A stretch of DNA of 64,000 nt from Pseudomonas prosekii (GTDB taxonomy: Bacteria; Pseudomonadota; Gammaproteobacteria; Pseudomonadales; Pseudomonadaceae), in assembly GCF_900105155.1 (NCBI RefSeq), contig NZ_LT629762.1, forward strand, positions 1,240,001 through 1,304,000. The letters are read 5' to 3'. Both the position numbers and the translations under genes were made by a program. Numbering within the stretch: the first letter of the stretch is position 1; the number at the start of each line of letters is the position of its first letter. The notes below the pieces were generated by a model, which was given only the letters and a program-made list of their open reading frames with translations, was not told where the DNA came from and ran no database searches. Positions 7,632-15,991 of this stretch are shown here, piece by piece.

Positions 7632-7814
7632 ATGCCTGACAAAAACTTGGTTTCACCAGTAAAACGTAAAGACGAGAAGGACTCTGTTGTCGACTCAGAC
7701 CTGCCAGCTACAGGCTTAACAGATGACGAACGGGTGGTGAGGGACGATCAATTTCTCGGTGACGAATCACGAGTAGAACCTGGCCCAGGCGACCTCGAGA
7801 GACTCAAGGACTAG
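7632..7814 (+). CDS. small acidic hypothetical protein
   Basis: A 60-residue protein with an AAGGAG site seven bases before the ATG. It is strongly charged and hydrophilic (KRKDEKDSVVDSD, TDDERVVRDD, PGDLERLKD), with no membrane segment, and is probably disordered. Such small proteins are common in Pseudomonas, often stress-linked, but nothing here proves a function. The next gene is an 86-base step downstream on the same strand. Confidence 0.6.
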   Translation: MPDKNLVSPVKRKDEKDSVVDSDLPATGLTDDERVVRDDQFLGDESRVEPGPGDLERLKD

Positions 7815-7900
7815 CCAGGTTTTCGTCTGATATAGGCGCCATGGGCATTTCAATAAGGCTTCTACTGCTTGCACTTTAATTTTTTGGGGGGATAACACGC

Positions 7901-8575
7901 ATGCGCCAGCAAACCTCATTCATATTCGATCTGGATGGCACGTTGACTGATAGCGTTTACCAGAATGTCTTTGCGTGGAAGACAGCATTGGATTCCGAAG
8001 ACATTCCATTGGCCATGTGGCGAATTCACAGAAAGATCGGTATGAGCGGCGGGCTGATGCTCAAGATGTTAGCCCGTGAGACCGGCCTGAAAATCACACC
8101 CGACCAGGCCAAAAGGCTCAGCGATAAACATGATAAAGCCTACAAGGATCTGCAAGGCCAGATAACCGCTCTCCCTGGCGCTGTCGAGCTTCTCGATACC
8201 TTGAACCGCGAGCAGCTCAAGTGGTGTATTGCGACCAGCGGTGGGATGGATACTGCAGCAATAAATCTGAAGGCATTGGGCTTGGATATCTCGAAGGTCA
8301 ATCTCATCACCCGTGATGACGTGAAGTATGGCAAGCCCGATCCAGACCTTTTCCTCGCCGCTGCAAGCAAACTCAATGTACCCATCGAAAATTGCCTGGT
8401 GATCGGCGACGCCATCTGGGACATGCTTGCCGCACGCCGCTGTAAGGCCACCGGTATAGGGCTGCTTTCTGGTGGTTACGACACAGGAGAGCTTGAACGT
8501 GCTGGTGCACTCCGCGTCTACGAGGATCCACTGGCACTGCGGCGGCACCTGGACGAGGTTGCTTCCCGTCCGTGA
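7901..8575 (+). CDS. HAD-superfamily phosphatase, beta-phosphoglucomutase/phosphatase type
   Basis: A 224-residue HAD hydrolase. Motif I is FDLDGTLTDS (residues ~9-18), motif II is the IATSG stretch, motif III Lys is in YGKPDPDLF, and motif IV is VIGDAIWDMLAA. A helical C1 cap between motifs I and II fits subclass I phosphatases acting on small phosphorylated metabolites. The substrate cannot be assigned. The start lies after TTGGGGGGATAAC, a usable ribosome binding site. Confidence 0.88.
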   Translation: MRQQTSFIFDLDGTLTDSVYQNVFAWKTALDSEDIPLAMWRIHRKIGMSGGLMLKMLARETGLKITPDQAKRLSDKHDKAYKDLQGQITALPGAVELLDTLNREQLKWCIATSGGMDTAAINLKALGLDISKVNLITRDDVKYGKPDPDLFLAAASKLNVPIENCLVIGDAIWDMLAARRCKATGIGLLSGGYDTGELERAGALRVYEDPLALRRHLDEVASRP

Positions 8576-8779
8576 GCAATCTGTAAGTTGGTGTGCTCCC
8601 CGCTCGCGGCGACGTTCACGCATGCAGCCATGCCAGACGATTGATCGGGTGGTGTTCCAGTGTTCCTCAAAATCGACGATCCGAGGCATTGCATTCACCC
8701 GATACAACTGCGCCCAGCCGGCACTCCTTTAACTCCGACAAGTTTCACGCTGCGATAGACAGGGAAAGCGCTTACAAGA

Positions 8780-10096
8780 CTAGCTAGGCTCCACTGGCGC
8801 CGGCATTGCCACTCTTGAACAGACAAAAAGCAGCATGCCTATCAGGATCAAGACCCCTCCCCGCATCCATGTTTCCAGACTTTGCTGACTGAGCAGGACC
8901 AGGCAAGAGACGATAGCAAGTACCGGAACCCACGTAGGCACTCGAAAGTGATCTTCCGCCACCTCGTCACGGCGCAGGATTAACACGGACAAATTAGTGC
9001 TGAGAAATACAAACAGCAGGAGCAGGACGACGGTTTCGGCCAATGTAGCGAGCGTTCCCGTCAATGTGAGTGCGATTGCTACAAGGGTGGTGGCGATGAC
9101 CGCGACCCAGGGGGTGCGTCGCTGAGGCAGCACCTTGCTCAAGGCGTTCGGCAAAAGCCCTAGACAGGCCATGCCATAAGTGAGGCGACTCGCCATTATC
9201 ATGGTTAACAGCGCGCCGTTGGCTACCGCGATCAGTGCAATGAAGGCGAAGACGCGAGGCGGAATGTTTAAACCTGACGCCCGAACCACTTCAAGAAGAG
9301 GAGCCGAGGTTGCCACAAGTTTTTCCATGGGCAGTACGGAAGATGCCGCGACGCCGACGGCCATGTAGACGACTCCGGCGGTTAGCAATGCGGCAAATAA
9401 TGCGCGCGGGTAAACATTTCGAACGTCTCGAATTTCTTCCGCGAGATTGGCGGATGTTTCGAATCCTACGAAGGAATAGAACGCGATCAACGCGGCACCC
9501 AAAACCGCTAACATCGGGCTGATCCCCGGCTTGAATTCCAGGCTGCGACCCAAATCCGCTTCGCCTGTACTGAAATACCAAGCAGCGGCAACAACGACCA
9601 ATAGAAGACCTGACAGCTCAATGACTGTCATCACGAGGTTGGCTCCCAAGGACTCTTTAATCCCCCTTGCATTCAGGAGCGCGATAACGACAAGGAACAG
9701 CAGCGCCGCGATGTGAGGCGGCACATGGATGAACGCCGCCAGGTAATCACCCGCAAACGCCAGCGATAAACCCGCCGCGCTCGTGACAGCTGCGGACAGC
9801 ATGCAAAAGCCGACCAGAAAAGAAATGAGCGGAGACCGGAACGCCTTCTCTGCGAAAACCGAAGCGGCGCCCGCGTGGGGATATTTTGTCACCAACTCTG
9901 CGTAGGAACCGGCAGTCAGCATCGCGAAAAACAGAGCGATGAGCAGAGGCACCCATATCGCGCCACCTACCTCCCCCGCAATTGTCCCGGCAAGAGCATA
10001 AACGCCCGCCCCGAGAACATCGCCGAGAATAAACAGAAAAAGCATCGGGCCTGTAACGGCGCGGCGCAGGGAGGTCTTGGGGGTCAAGGTCTTCAC
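8780..10096 (-). CDS. APC-family amino acid permease
   Basis: A 438-residue integral membrane protein with about 12 hydrophobic segments. I choose the GTG at 10096, preceded by AGGAAG at six bases, which gives the N-terminus (V/M)KTLTPKTSLRRAVTGPMLF; the frame stays open for 23 further codons that look non-coding. The first transmembrane helix with LGAGVYALAGTIAGEVGGA fits the substrate-binding GAGI-type motif of the APC superfamily. It is likely an amino acid or polyamine importer in the inner membrane; the substrate is unknown. It stands alone and is followed by no clear partner. Confidence 0.88.
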   Translation of the reverse strand: MKTLTPKTSLRRAVTGPMLFLFILGDVLGAGVYALAGTIAGEVGGAIWVPLLIALFFAMLTAGSYAELVTKYPHAGAASVFAEKAFRSPLISFLVGFCMLSAAVTSAAGLSLAFAGDYLAAFIHVPPHIAALLFLVVIALLNARGIKESLGANLVMTVIELSGLLLVVVAAAWYFSTGEADLGRSLEFKPGISPMLAVLGAALIAFYSFVGFETSANLAEEIRDVRNVYPRALFAALLTAGVVYMAVGVAASSVLPMEKLVATSAPLLEVVRASGLNIPPRVFAFIALIAVANGALLTMIMASRLTYGMACLGLLPNALSKVLPQRRTPWVAVIATTLVAIALTLTGTLATLAETVVLLLLFVFLSTNLSVLILRRDEVAEDHFRVPTWVPVLAIVSCLVLLSQQSLETWMRGGVLILIGMLLFVCSRVAMPAPVEPS

Positions 10097-10215
10097 GTTC
10101 AACTTCCTGGCTTGCTGTTGCGAGAGCCGATTATCGGGCTGAAAGCTAGGCGGCTTCACTCTCAAGCAATGGAAATTCGCGTCTCACTAAAGTTCACATA
10201 TCTTGCCAAAGTGAA

Positions 10216-10301
10216 GGGAGCTTGCTCGCGCTGGATTGCGCAGCGATCTCTGTTTTGAGGCCGCTGCGCAGCCCAACGCGAGCAAGCTCGCTCGCCACAG
10301 G
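10216..10301. repeat. REPIN (GCTTGCTCGCG type)
   Basis: Two inverted arms, GGAGCTTGCTCGCG (10218 on) and CGCGAGCAAGCTCGCTC (10278 on), flank a GC-rich centre that can itself fold (TGCGCAGCG/CGCTGCGCA). Confidence 0.8.
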
Positions 10302-10539
10302 TTTAGCGTCAGATTCAGGGGATTTGTGAGACATCAACGACCGCCTCCGAAACGCTGCTTACATTTCTATAACGCACCTCTTGTTTGCACTTCGCGCCCG
10401 CCGCATTAGCATGCGGACCATCTGCAACTACCCTCCTCCTGCGCGGCCATCGACGAATACGCGCCATCACTCTTCGAGGGAAACCAATCGGCCGCACACT
10501 CGGTGCGGCCCGTGACGAACTCAACAGAGCAACGCAAAC
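10302..10539. other. intergenic region upstream of methyltransferase
   Basis: No coding sequence is seen. A strong hairpin, GGCCGCAC/GTGCGGCC around 10490-10507, lies about 35 bases before the methyltransferase ATG. It has no T-run, so it is not a plain terminator; it may be a leader structure. I recognise no known riboswitch. Confidence 0.4.
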
Positions 10540-11268
10540 ATGACGCAAAACATTTACGACGATCCGGAGTTTTTCCAGGGTTACAGCCAGATGGGCCGTT
10601 CGCTGGGTGGTTTGGATGCAGCGCCGGAATGGCCGGCGCTGCAATCCTTGTTGCCGCCGATGCAAGGTCTGAAAGTTGTCGATCTTGGCTGCGGTTATGG
10701 CTGGTTCAGTCGGTGGGCCAGTGAGCAAGGAGCGCACCGCGTGCTCGGTCTCGATGTGTCGGAGAAGATGCTGGAGCAGGCGCGCAACACAACATCCGCC
10801 GTCAACATTCAATACGCCCGCGCCGACCTTGAGCACCTCGATTTGGCCGAGGGCAGTTTTGATTTGGCCTACAGTTCGCTGGCGCTGCATTACATCAAGG
10901 ATCTTGCGGGACTTTTCGCCAAGGTTTATGCGGCGTTGAAGCCTGGCTCACGGTTTGTATTTTCCATCGAACATCCGATTTTCATGGCGCCGCGCAATCC
11001 GGGTTGGTTGATTGATAGCGAAGGTCGCAAGCGCTGGCCGCTGGACAGCTACCAGCTCGAAGGTGAGCGCGTGACGAATTGGCTGGCGGAAGGTGTGATC
11101 AAGCAACACCGCACGGTCGGAACGTTGCTGAACACGTTGATCGCAGCGGGGTTCACGATTCGGCATGTCAATGAATGGGGGCCGAGCGATGCGCAAGTGG
11201 CGGCACAACCGGCGCTGGCAGAAGAGCTTGAACGGCCGATGATGATGTTGGTGGCCGTCGAGCGCTGA
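10540..11268 (+). CDS. class I SAM-dependent methyltransferase
   Basis: A 242-residue soluble enzyme. The SAM-binding motif I is VVDLGCGYGWFSRWA at residues ~47-61, followed by the acidic GLDVSEKML strand and YARADLEHLDL. This is the Methyltransf_11/25 type used for many small molecules. The acceptor is unknown; many proteobacterial members are annotated only by fold. It is monocistronic, followed by a REPIN. Confidence 0.88.
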   Translation: MTQNIYDDPEFFQGYSQMGRSLGGLDAAPEWPALQSLLPPMQGLKVVDLGCGYGWFSRWASEQGAHRVLGLDVSEKMLEQARNTTSAVNIQYARADLEHLDLAEGSFDLAYSSLALHYIKDLAGLFAKVYAALKPGSRFVFSIEHPIFMAPRNPGWLIDSEGRKRWPLDSYQLEGERVTNWLAEGVIKQHRTVGTLLNTLIAAGFTIRHVNEWGPSDAQVAAQPALAEELERPMMMLVAVER

Positions 11269-11300
11269 AATCGACGGCCGATTAAAACCACCAAAATCCC

Positions 11301-11390
11301 TGTAGGAGTGAGCCTGCTCGCGATGGCGTCATGTCAGTCAATAAGATGTTGGCTGACACCCCGCTTTCGCGAGCAGGCTCACACCTACAG
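11301..11390. repeat. REPIN (GTGAGCCTGCTCGCGA type)
   Basis: TGTAGGAGTGAGCCTGCTCGC at 11301 on and its near inverted copy GCGAGCAGGCTCACACCTACA ending at 11390 flank a 45-base centre. Confidence 0.88.
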
Positions 11391-11424
11391 TTTGCGCAGT
11401 TCGATCTGATAACTCGATTGGCTG

Positions 11425-12195
11425 TTAACGGGTCGCGACGATGAACAACCGTGGAAACGGCAGTAGCACAGAACCATCCTCCAACGCCGGATAAGCCTGT
11501 TCGATTGCCGCCAGATAACGCTGCAAATATTCCGCTCGCTCGCCCGCATCCAGCGGCTCGAGAAACGGCCGCAAGCCACTGCCCTTGAACCACTCCACCA
11601 CGCCCGACGCCCCGTCCGCCAACGGATGATGATAAGTCGTGCGCCACACATCGACGCGCGCGCAGTGCGGTCGCAGCATCGAGTAATAGTCGCTGGCGCT
11701 GGCAATTTCCGTCCGCTGCCCGGCGGCGTCCGCCAACTTGCTGGCCCACGGTCCGCTGGTCGCGACTTCGCGCATTAAACGATGGGAGGGTTGCTCGAGG
11801 GTGTCGGGCATCTGAATCGCCAGGCTTCCGCCCTCGCTCAGTTTGCCAACCAGCGAAGGCAACAACGCCGCGTGATCAGGCAACCACTGCAACACCGCGT
11901 TGGCGAAAATCACATCAAACGGGCCGCGCTCGCTCCAGGTGCCGATATCCACCGTGTCGAATTGCAACGATGGCAAGCGCTTGCTAGCGGCGTCGATCAT
12001 GTCGCTGGAACTGTCCACGCCACGCACCGCGGCATCGGCGAAACGCTCAACCAACAATTCCGTGGAATTGCCGGGACCGCAGCCGATATCAATCACCGAA
12101 CGCGCCGCCACGGCCGGGATCGCCGCGAGCAAATCGCGGGCCGGGCGGGTGCGTTCATCTTCAAAAGCGACGTACTGTTTGGCGGACCAACTCAT
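11425..12195 (-). CDS. tam: trans-aconitate 2-methyltransferase
   Basis: A 256-residue SAM-dependent methyltransferase beginning MSWSAKQYVAFEDERTRPAR, the typical Tam opening. Motif I is VIDIGCGPGNSTELL. FANAVLQWLPDH is also a Tam feature. Tam methylates trans-aconitate, a spontaneous inhibitor formed from the citric-acid cycle intermediate cis-aconitate, detoxifying it. AGGAGAACGCA precedes the ATG. It converges on the previous gene across a REPIN. Confidence 0.93.
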   Translation of the reverse strand: MSWSAKQYVAFEDERTRPARDLLAAIPAVAARSVIDIGCGPGNSTELLVERFADAAVRGVDSSSDMIDAASKRLPSLQFDTVDIGTWSERGPFDVIFANAVLQWLPDHAALLPSLVGKLSEGGSLAIQMPDTLEQPSHRLMREVATSGPWASKLADAAGQRTEIASASDYYSMLRPHCARVDVWRTTYHHPLADGASGVVEWFKGSGLRPFLEPLDAGERAEYLQRYLAAIEQAYPALEDGSVLLPFPRLFIVATR

Positions 12196-12335
12196 TGCGT
12201 TCTCCTGTCGAAAAGTCGTCCCAGGCTGAGCCCGGCGACCGGTTCGCTACCATACCGCCTTGCAGGCAATAAACAGAATTTTCGAGCCACCGCCACTGTC
12301 TCAATCTCAGGCGCATCCCTATAAGGAACACGGCA

Positions 12336-12622
12336 ATGAAATTCGCAAAGATCTCGCAGAAACTCGCTCTGTCACGTTTCTGATGGTGTTCCTGATTCAG
12401 AACACGCAGAACCGTGATACCGATATTTTGCATTTGAAGATCGATGAGCTGCTGCGTGTAACGAAAGATGCGCAAAACGCGATGCTCGGGCTCGAGGCGC
12501 TGGACTTGAAGCAGTTGGAAGCGCTGAGGAAGCAATATCGCAGGATCGGCGAAAGCGAGACCATCGCCATGGATGTTCCGCCAAGTGGCGGTCAGCCAAA
12601 ATCGCGATTTGATCAATGCTGA
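12336..12622 (+). pseudogene. low-affinity iron permease family, internally deleted
   Basis: An ATG at 12336 after AAGGAACACGGCA starts MKFAKISQKLAL, the usual start of this small membrane family, and stops four codons later. Within two codons another frame begins SVTFLMVFLIQNTQNRD, then ILHLKIDELLR, which is the conserved C-terminal half of the family (PF04120), and runs to a TGA at 12622. About one to two membrane helices between the halves are missing and the join is out of frame. The gene has almost certainly lost function unless frameshifting occurs. Confidence 0.8.
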
Positions 12623-12631
12623 CCAAGCTTC

Positions 12632-12653
12632 GCGGGTGACTTCGGTCACCCGC
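12632..12653. terminator. hairpin with TTCG loop, possible terminator
   Basis: GCGGGTGAC and GTCACCCGC form a perfect nine-base stem closed by TTCG. It lies between convergent genes. No T-run follows on either strand, so terminator activity is uncertain. Confidence 0.5.
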
Positions 12654-12691
12654 AGCGCCTAGGGTTTATCGCCGATCCTTGCCCAAAAAAA

Positions 12692-13195
12692 TCAGCGGCT
12701 GGCCTGCAGCGATTTGGCCATGTGCAGATGATTTTGCAGTTTCGGCAGGGTTTCCTCGGCAAACGCCTTGATCTCAGGAACGTCAGTGTTTTGCGCTTCC
12801 TGCTCGATCTGCGAGATGGCTTCCTGGGTGGTTTCCACCTGGCTGGCGACGTAGGCCTGATCGAAGGTCGTGCCGTCTTTGACTTCCGGCATCAGCTCCT
12901 TGGCTTTGTCGACCACTTCCTCGCGCGGGGCGACGGGCAGGTCGAGCTTCTTGGCGATTTTCGCCAGATGCTGGTTGGCCGTGGTGCGGTCGTTGATCAC
13001 AACGATCGTGTAATCCTTGACCTCTTTGGATTCGGTTTTCTGGTGCGCCAGGCGGCTGGCTTCGATGTCGGCCATGCCTTTGGCGGATGCATCGTTGATG
13101 AAGTCGGCTGGCGACTGGGCAAACGCACTGCTGGCACACAGGCCCAGTAAAGTGGCAAAACTGGCATTGCATAAACGGGTGGCCATCCGGCTCAT
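12692..13195 (-). CDS. DUF4142 periplasmic protein
   Basis: A 167-residue protein starting at 13195 (MSRMATRLCNAS) after GAAGGAGGGCGCGACC; the frame is open upstream but lacks character. A signal peptide ends near ASSAFA|QSPADF. The rest is an all-helical DUF4142 domain (FINDASAKGMADIEASRLA, TANQHLAKIAKKL). The family is ferritin-like in fold prediction and often induced by stress in Pseudomonas; the function is unknown. A KGG stress protein gene lies just upstream on the same strand. Confidence 0.85.
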   Translation of the reverse strand: MSRMATRLCNASFATLLGLCASSAFAQSPADFINDASAKGMADIEASRLAHQKTESKEVKDYTIVVINDRTTANQHLAKIAKKLDLPVAPREEVVDKAKELMPEVKDGTTFDQAYVASQVETTQEAISQIEQEAQNTDVPEIKAFAEETLPKLQNHLHMAKSLQASR

Positions 13196-13270
13196 GGTCG
13201 CGCCCTCCTTCTGAAAAAATTCAAACGGGAGCTTACGCTCCCGCCTCTCAATCAAAACTACCTTCACCCA

Positions 13271-13429
13271 CTACTTGGATTTCTGGCCACCTTTGCGTCC
13301 CATATCGGGTTTTGCAGGGTCTTTGTCGACAGTCGTGGTGGTAGTTTTCCCACCTTTGCGACCGGCTTCAGACGCCTTGGTTCGATCGTTGGCAAAGTTT
13401 CCCGAGTTCGAGTTTCTTGAGTTAGGCAT
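13271..13429 (-). CDS. KGG-repeat stress protein
   Basis: A 52-residue hydrophilic protein starting MPNSRNSNSGNFANDRTKAS. It carries two copies of the KGG pattern, EAGRKGGKTT and DMGRKGGQKS, typical of the YciG/Con-10 general stress family. AGGAAG precedes the ATG at 13429. In E. coli, yciGFE is under stationary-phase control, and the downstream DUF4142 gene fits the same theme. Confidence 0.85.
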   Translation of the reverse strand: MPNSRNSNSGNFANDRTKASEAGRKGGKTTTTTVDKDPAKPDMGRKGGQKSK

Positions 13430-13569
13430 GATTCTCTTCCTCTTGGTGTTGATCGCGGCGAGCAAAAGCCCGCATAGGATGAGAATTCCAAACCGGGCAA
13501 AGGTTTAGAAAAAACTCCGCTTGATGCGACGAACGGTGACGAACATCGCGCGATCAAACCGTGGGTTAT

Positions 13570-14208
13570 TCACGCCTTGTTGGTCACCAAACCGGGCAAT
13601 GCATGCGCGAGGGCGTTGACGGCGAAGCCGATGAACATCACGCCGCACAGGCGTGTGATCAGCAGTTCATGGCGTTGATACATCGAGCGCACCCGCCGCG
13701 CGCCGACGATGCCAATCAGGATCGCGTAGGCCAGCAAACCGCCGATGAAGCTGAGGAAGATCAACCATGGCAGCATCGACCATTCGAGCAATTCGGCGCG
13801 GCTCGACAACAGCGCGGTGAACGTTGCGACAGCCACCGGGTAGGCTTTCGGGTTGGTCAGGCCGAAGATAATGCCGTGCCAGAACGGCTGCCGCGCCGCG
13901 CCCTGCGGCTGGTCAGCGCTGGCGCGTTGAGTGCGGATCGCGCGCAATCCGAGCCAGAACAGGTACAAGCCGCTGAGCACGCCGAGCACGTCAAACGCGG
14001 TGCTGCCGATTTCCCGCGCACCGACAATCGCGATCAGCGCGGTGCTGCACCAGATCACATCACCGAGCAAATGCCCGCACAGAAACCCCGCCCCGGCACG
14101 CCGACCGCGCGCCGCGCCAATCCCGAACACCGCCAACACACCCGGCCCGGGGGTGATGCCATAGATGAAGCCGGAAGCGAGCACGGCCATTAGCAGCGAT
14201 GGGGTCAT
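13570..14208 (-). CDS. LysE/RhtB-family amino acid exporter
   Basis: A 212-residue protein with about six membrane segments. The opening GFIYGITPGPGVLAVFGIGAARGRRAG contains the LysE family GPG signature near residue 20. LysE proteins export amino acids or derivatives across the inner membrane. AAGGA lies before the ATG. Forty bases upstream is fosA on the same strand. Confidence 0.88.
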   Translation of the reverse strand: MTPSLLMAVLASGFIYGITPGPGVLAVFGIGAARGRRAGAGFLCGHLLGDVIWCSTALIAIVGAREIGSTAFDVLGVLSGLYLFWLGLRAIRTQRASADQPQGAARQPFWHGIIFGLTNPKAYPVAVATFTALLSSRAELLEWSMLPWLIFLSFIGGLLAYAILIGIVGARRVRSMYQRHELLITRLCGVMFIGFAVNALAHALPGLVTNKA

Positions 14209-14247
14209 GGGAAATCCTTGTTCAAGCGCGGACGAGTGGTCGCCAGT

Positions 14248-14688
14248 CTATCGCAGGTTTTTCGGCTCGACGTGTCGATCACCGACAAACTGCATGCCCG
14301 CATACGGTCGTTGCCGACAGGCCGCCAATCGCGACGCCAGATCCCCGACATGCGCTTCGAGTTTGTGCCCGTCCGGGTCGAGAAAATAAAACGACGCGCC
14401 CTCACTGCGGTTGTCGCGCCACTCCTGCACGCCGGCCGCGCGCAGGCGTTCAACAAACACCGCGAAGTCCGCTGTGCCGATGCTGAAGGCGTAATGCGTG
14501 TAGTCGGCGGCTGGCGCCGGGTTGCGCAGCGGGTCGAGAGACAGGCACAACCACACGCCGGGCAGCGAGAGGTAAGCGCCGACGTCCCACGTTGCGTCCA
14601 GACGCAACTGCAGCAAGTCGCGATAAAACACCACGCTGCGGTTCAGGTCAGTGACGGCGAGGGTCAGGTGGTTGAGGCCGGTGAGCAT
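14248..14688 (-). CDS. fosA: FosA-type fosfomycin glutathione transferase
   Basis: A 146-residue vicinal-oxygen-chelate protein very close to Pseudomonas FosA ([32 protein letters not shown]). The metal ligands of FosA are present: His7, His65 (DYTHYAF) and Glu111 (KLEAHVGDL). FosA is a Mn2+/K+-dependent enzyme that adds glutathione to the epoxide of fosfomycin. A tail of about ten residues extends beyond the P. aeruginosa enzyme. It is chromosomal and lies in core context, so it is intrinsic rather than acquired. Confidence 0.92.
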   Translation of the reverse strand: MLTGLNHLTLAVTDLNRSVVFYRDLLQLRLDATWDVGAYLSLPGVWLCLSLDPLRNPAPAADYTHYAFSIGTADFAVFVERLRAAGVQEWRDNRSEGASFYFLDPDGHKLEAHVGDLASRLAACRQRPYAGMQFVGDRHVEPKNLR

Positions 14689-14733
14689 GGGGTCAGTAAC
14701 CTTTGAGTGCTTCGGGTCTGTCGAATCCCGTTG

Positions 14734-15471
14734 TTATTGAACGCCCTTGAAACCATCCGGCAACCCATAACGTTTACCGTCGTATCGCAACGTCGTCAGC
14801 ACAGGTTTTCCGGTGGTCGACTTCACTTCGCAAGCATCTCCTTCGCCCTCGCCGACCATGCTGGTGGTCACCGATTTAACGATCAAATCCGCATAACCGT
14901 GAGAACTGGTTTTGCCGATTTCGATGGTTCTGACCGTGTTGGCGCGTTCTCCGGCGCAACGCGTATCCCACTCGCCGCTGTAGACGTACATCACCAGACG
15001 TTCGAGCACCGGACGCAATGTGTTGCCCTCTTTTACGTAGAGCGAGAGCCACGATTCGTCCATCGGGTTGGGGCCGGATGAGCCTTTGAAGTTGACGCGC
15101 AGACCGAAGGCGCGCAGGTCCGGGGTGAGTTTGTAGCGCGCGGTGTCGAGTTCCAGGTTGTCCAATCTGAACGCATCGGAGACGAACGCGGCGGACTGGT
15201 GATACGTCGCCAGCGGCTTGGCGTTGGCCGCCGACAGCACAGCGAGGTCGAGATCGTATTTGCCGTCCGGGCCGGAATCACTTGCCGAAAAACCCGACTC
15301 GAATTGCGACGTCGCGGTAATCGTCTGCCCTGGATACGCCGGCCATTCCTTGCACACCGAATGAACAAAATCCCCATACAGCAGCGGTTTCTCACACGCG
15401 GCGAACGCCTGCGTCGTCATCGCCAAACCGCACAGCGCTGCACATCCGATCAATCCAGACTTCAATGTCAT
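14734..15471 (-). CDS. hypothetical periplasmic protein
   Basis: A 245-residue protein with a signal peptide (IGCAALCGLAMTTQAFA|ACEK). The mature part is rich in short beta-like stretches and has at least four Cys (ACEK, HSVCKEW, DTRCAGE, DACEVK), suggesting two disulfides in the periplasm. I recognise no family. GGAACAGGGA lies before the ATG. It is monocistronic, with a repeat cluster upstream. Confidence 0.7.
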   Translation of the reverse strand: MTLKSGLIGCAALCGLAMTTQAFAACEKPLLYGDFVHSVCKEWPAYPGQTITATSQFESGFSASDSGPDGKYDLDLAVLSAANAKPLATYHQSAAFVSDAFRLDNLELDTARYKLTPDLRAFGLRVNFKGSSGPNPMDESWLSLYVKEGNTLRPVLERLVMYVYSGEWDTRCAGERANTVRTIEIGKTSSHGYADLIVKSVTTSMVGEGEGDACEVKSTTGKPVLTTLRYDGKRYGLPDGFKGVQ

Positions 15472-15598
15472 TCCCTGTTCCTTATGTGTTTCAAAAAATC
15501 AGCCAGATTCTGCCGCGCACTATCCTCGTTGGCGGGCGTGGGCTCAACAAATTGTTGCGACAGCAGAACCAAACCGCACGCTGACGCCCGACAGCCAC

Positions 15599-15957
15599 AA
15601 CCTGTAGCAGCTGCCGAAGGCTGCGTTCGGCTGCGCAGCAGTCGTGAATTCAGACGACGCGGTGATTCAGGCGGCTCGCGTGCTCAGGTTTTACGCCTGC
15701 TGCGCAGTCGGACGCAGGCTTCGCCAGCTGCTACATGAAGCGATGCTCCGCCGCTTATGTCACCTACACCCGGACGATGAAGCTCAGCCACCAAAGGCCT
15801 GTCACAACGCAACCTGTAGCAGCTGCCGAAGGCTGCGTTCGGCTGCGCAGCAGTCGTGAATTCAGACGACGCGGTGATTCAGGCGGCTCGCGTGCTCAGG
15901 TTTTATGCCTGCTGCGCAGCCGAACGCAGGCTTCGCCAGCTGCTACATGAAGCGATG
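15599..15957. repeat. two tandem 147-bp repeats, GTAGCAGCTGCCGAAGGCTGCG family
   Basis: The copies lie at 15599-15745 and 15811-15957 and are almost identical; a 65-base spacer separates them. Each copy is itself an inverted repeat: the arm GTAGCAGCTGCCGAAGGCTG faces CGCAGGCTTCGCCAGCTGCTAC, so the transcript could fold into a long hairpin. A diverged third member lies at 29850-29993. Confidence 0.9.
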
Positions 15958-15991
15958 GCATGCATGGCGCGCTGGGGGTTTTCGCTTCAGG

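Noticed and set aside
8069..8707. Long minus-strand open frame (212 codons) over the HAD phosphatase gene
   Set aside because: It overlaps almost the whole of a gene with all four HAD motifs on the other strand, and its translation has no domain or natural start. High GC favours such antisense frames.
10490..10507. Riboswitch before the methyltransferase at 10540
   Set aside because: There is a strong hairpin, but I could not match the leader to any known riboswitch class.
14248..14688. FosA as acquired resistance gene on a mobile element
   Set aside because: No insertion sequence, integron or composition change surrounds it, and Pseudomonas commonly carries chromosomal fosA.
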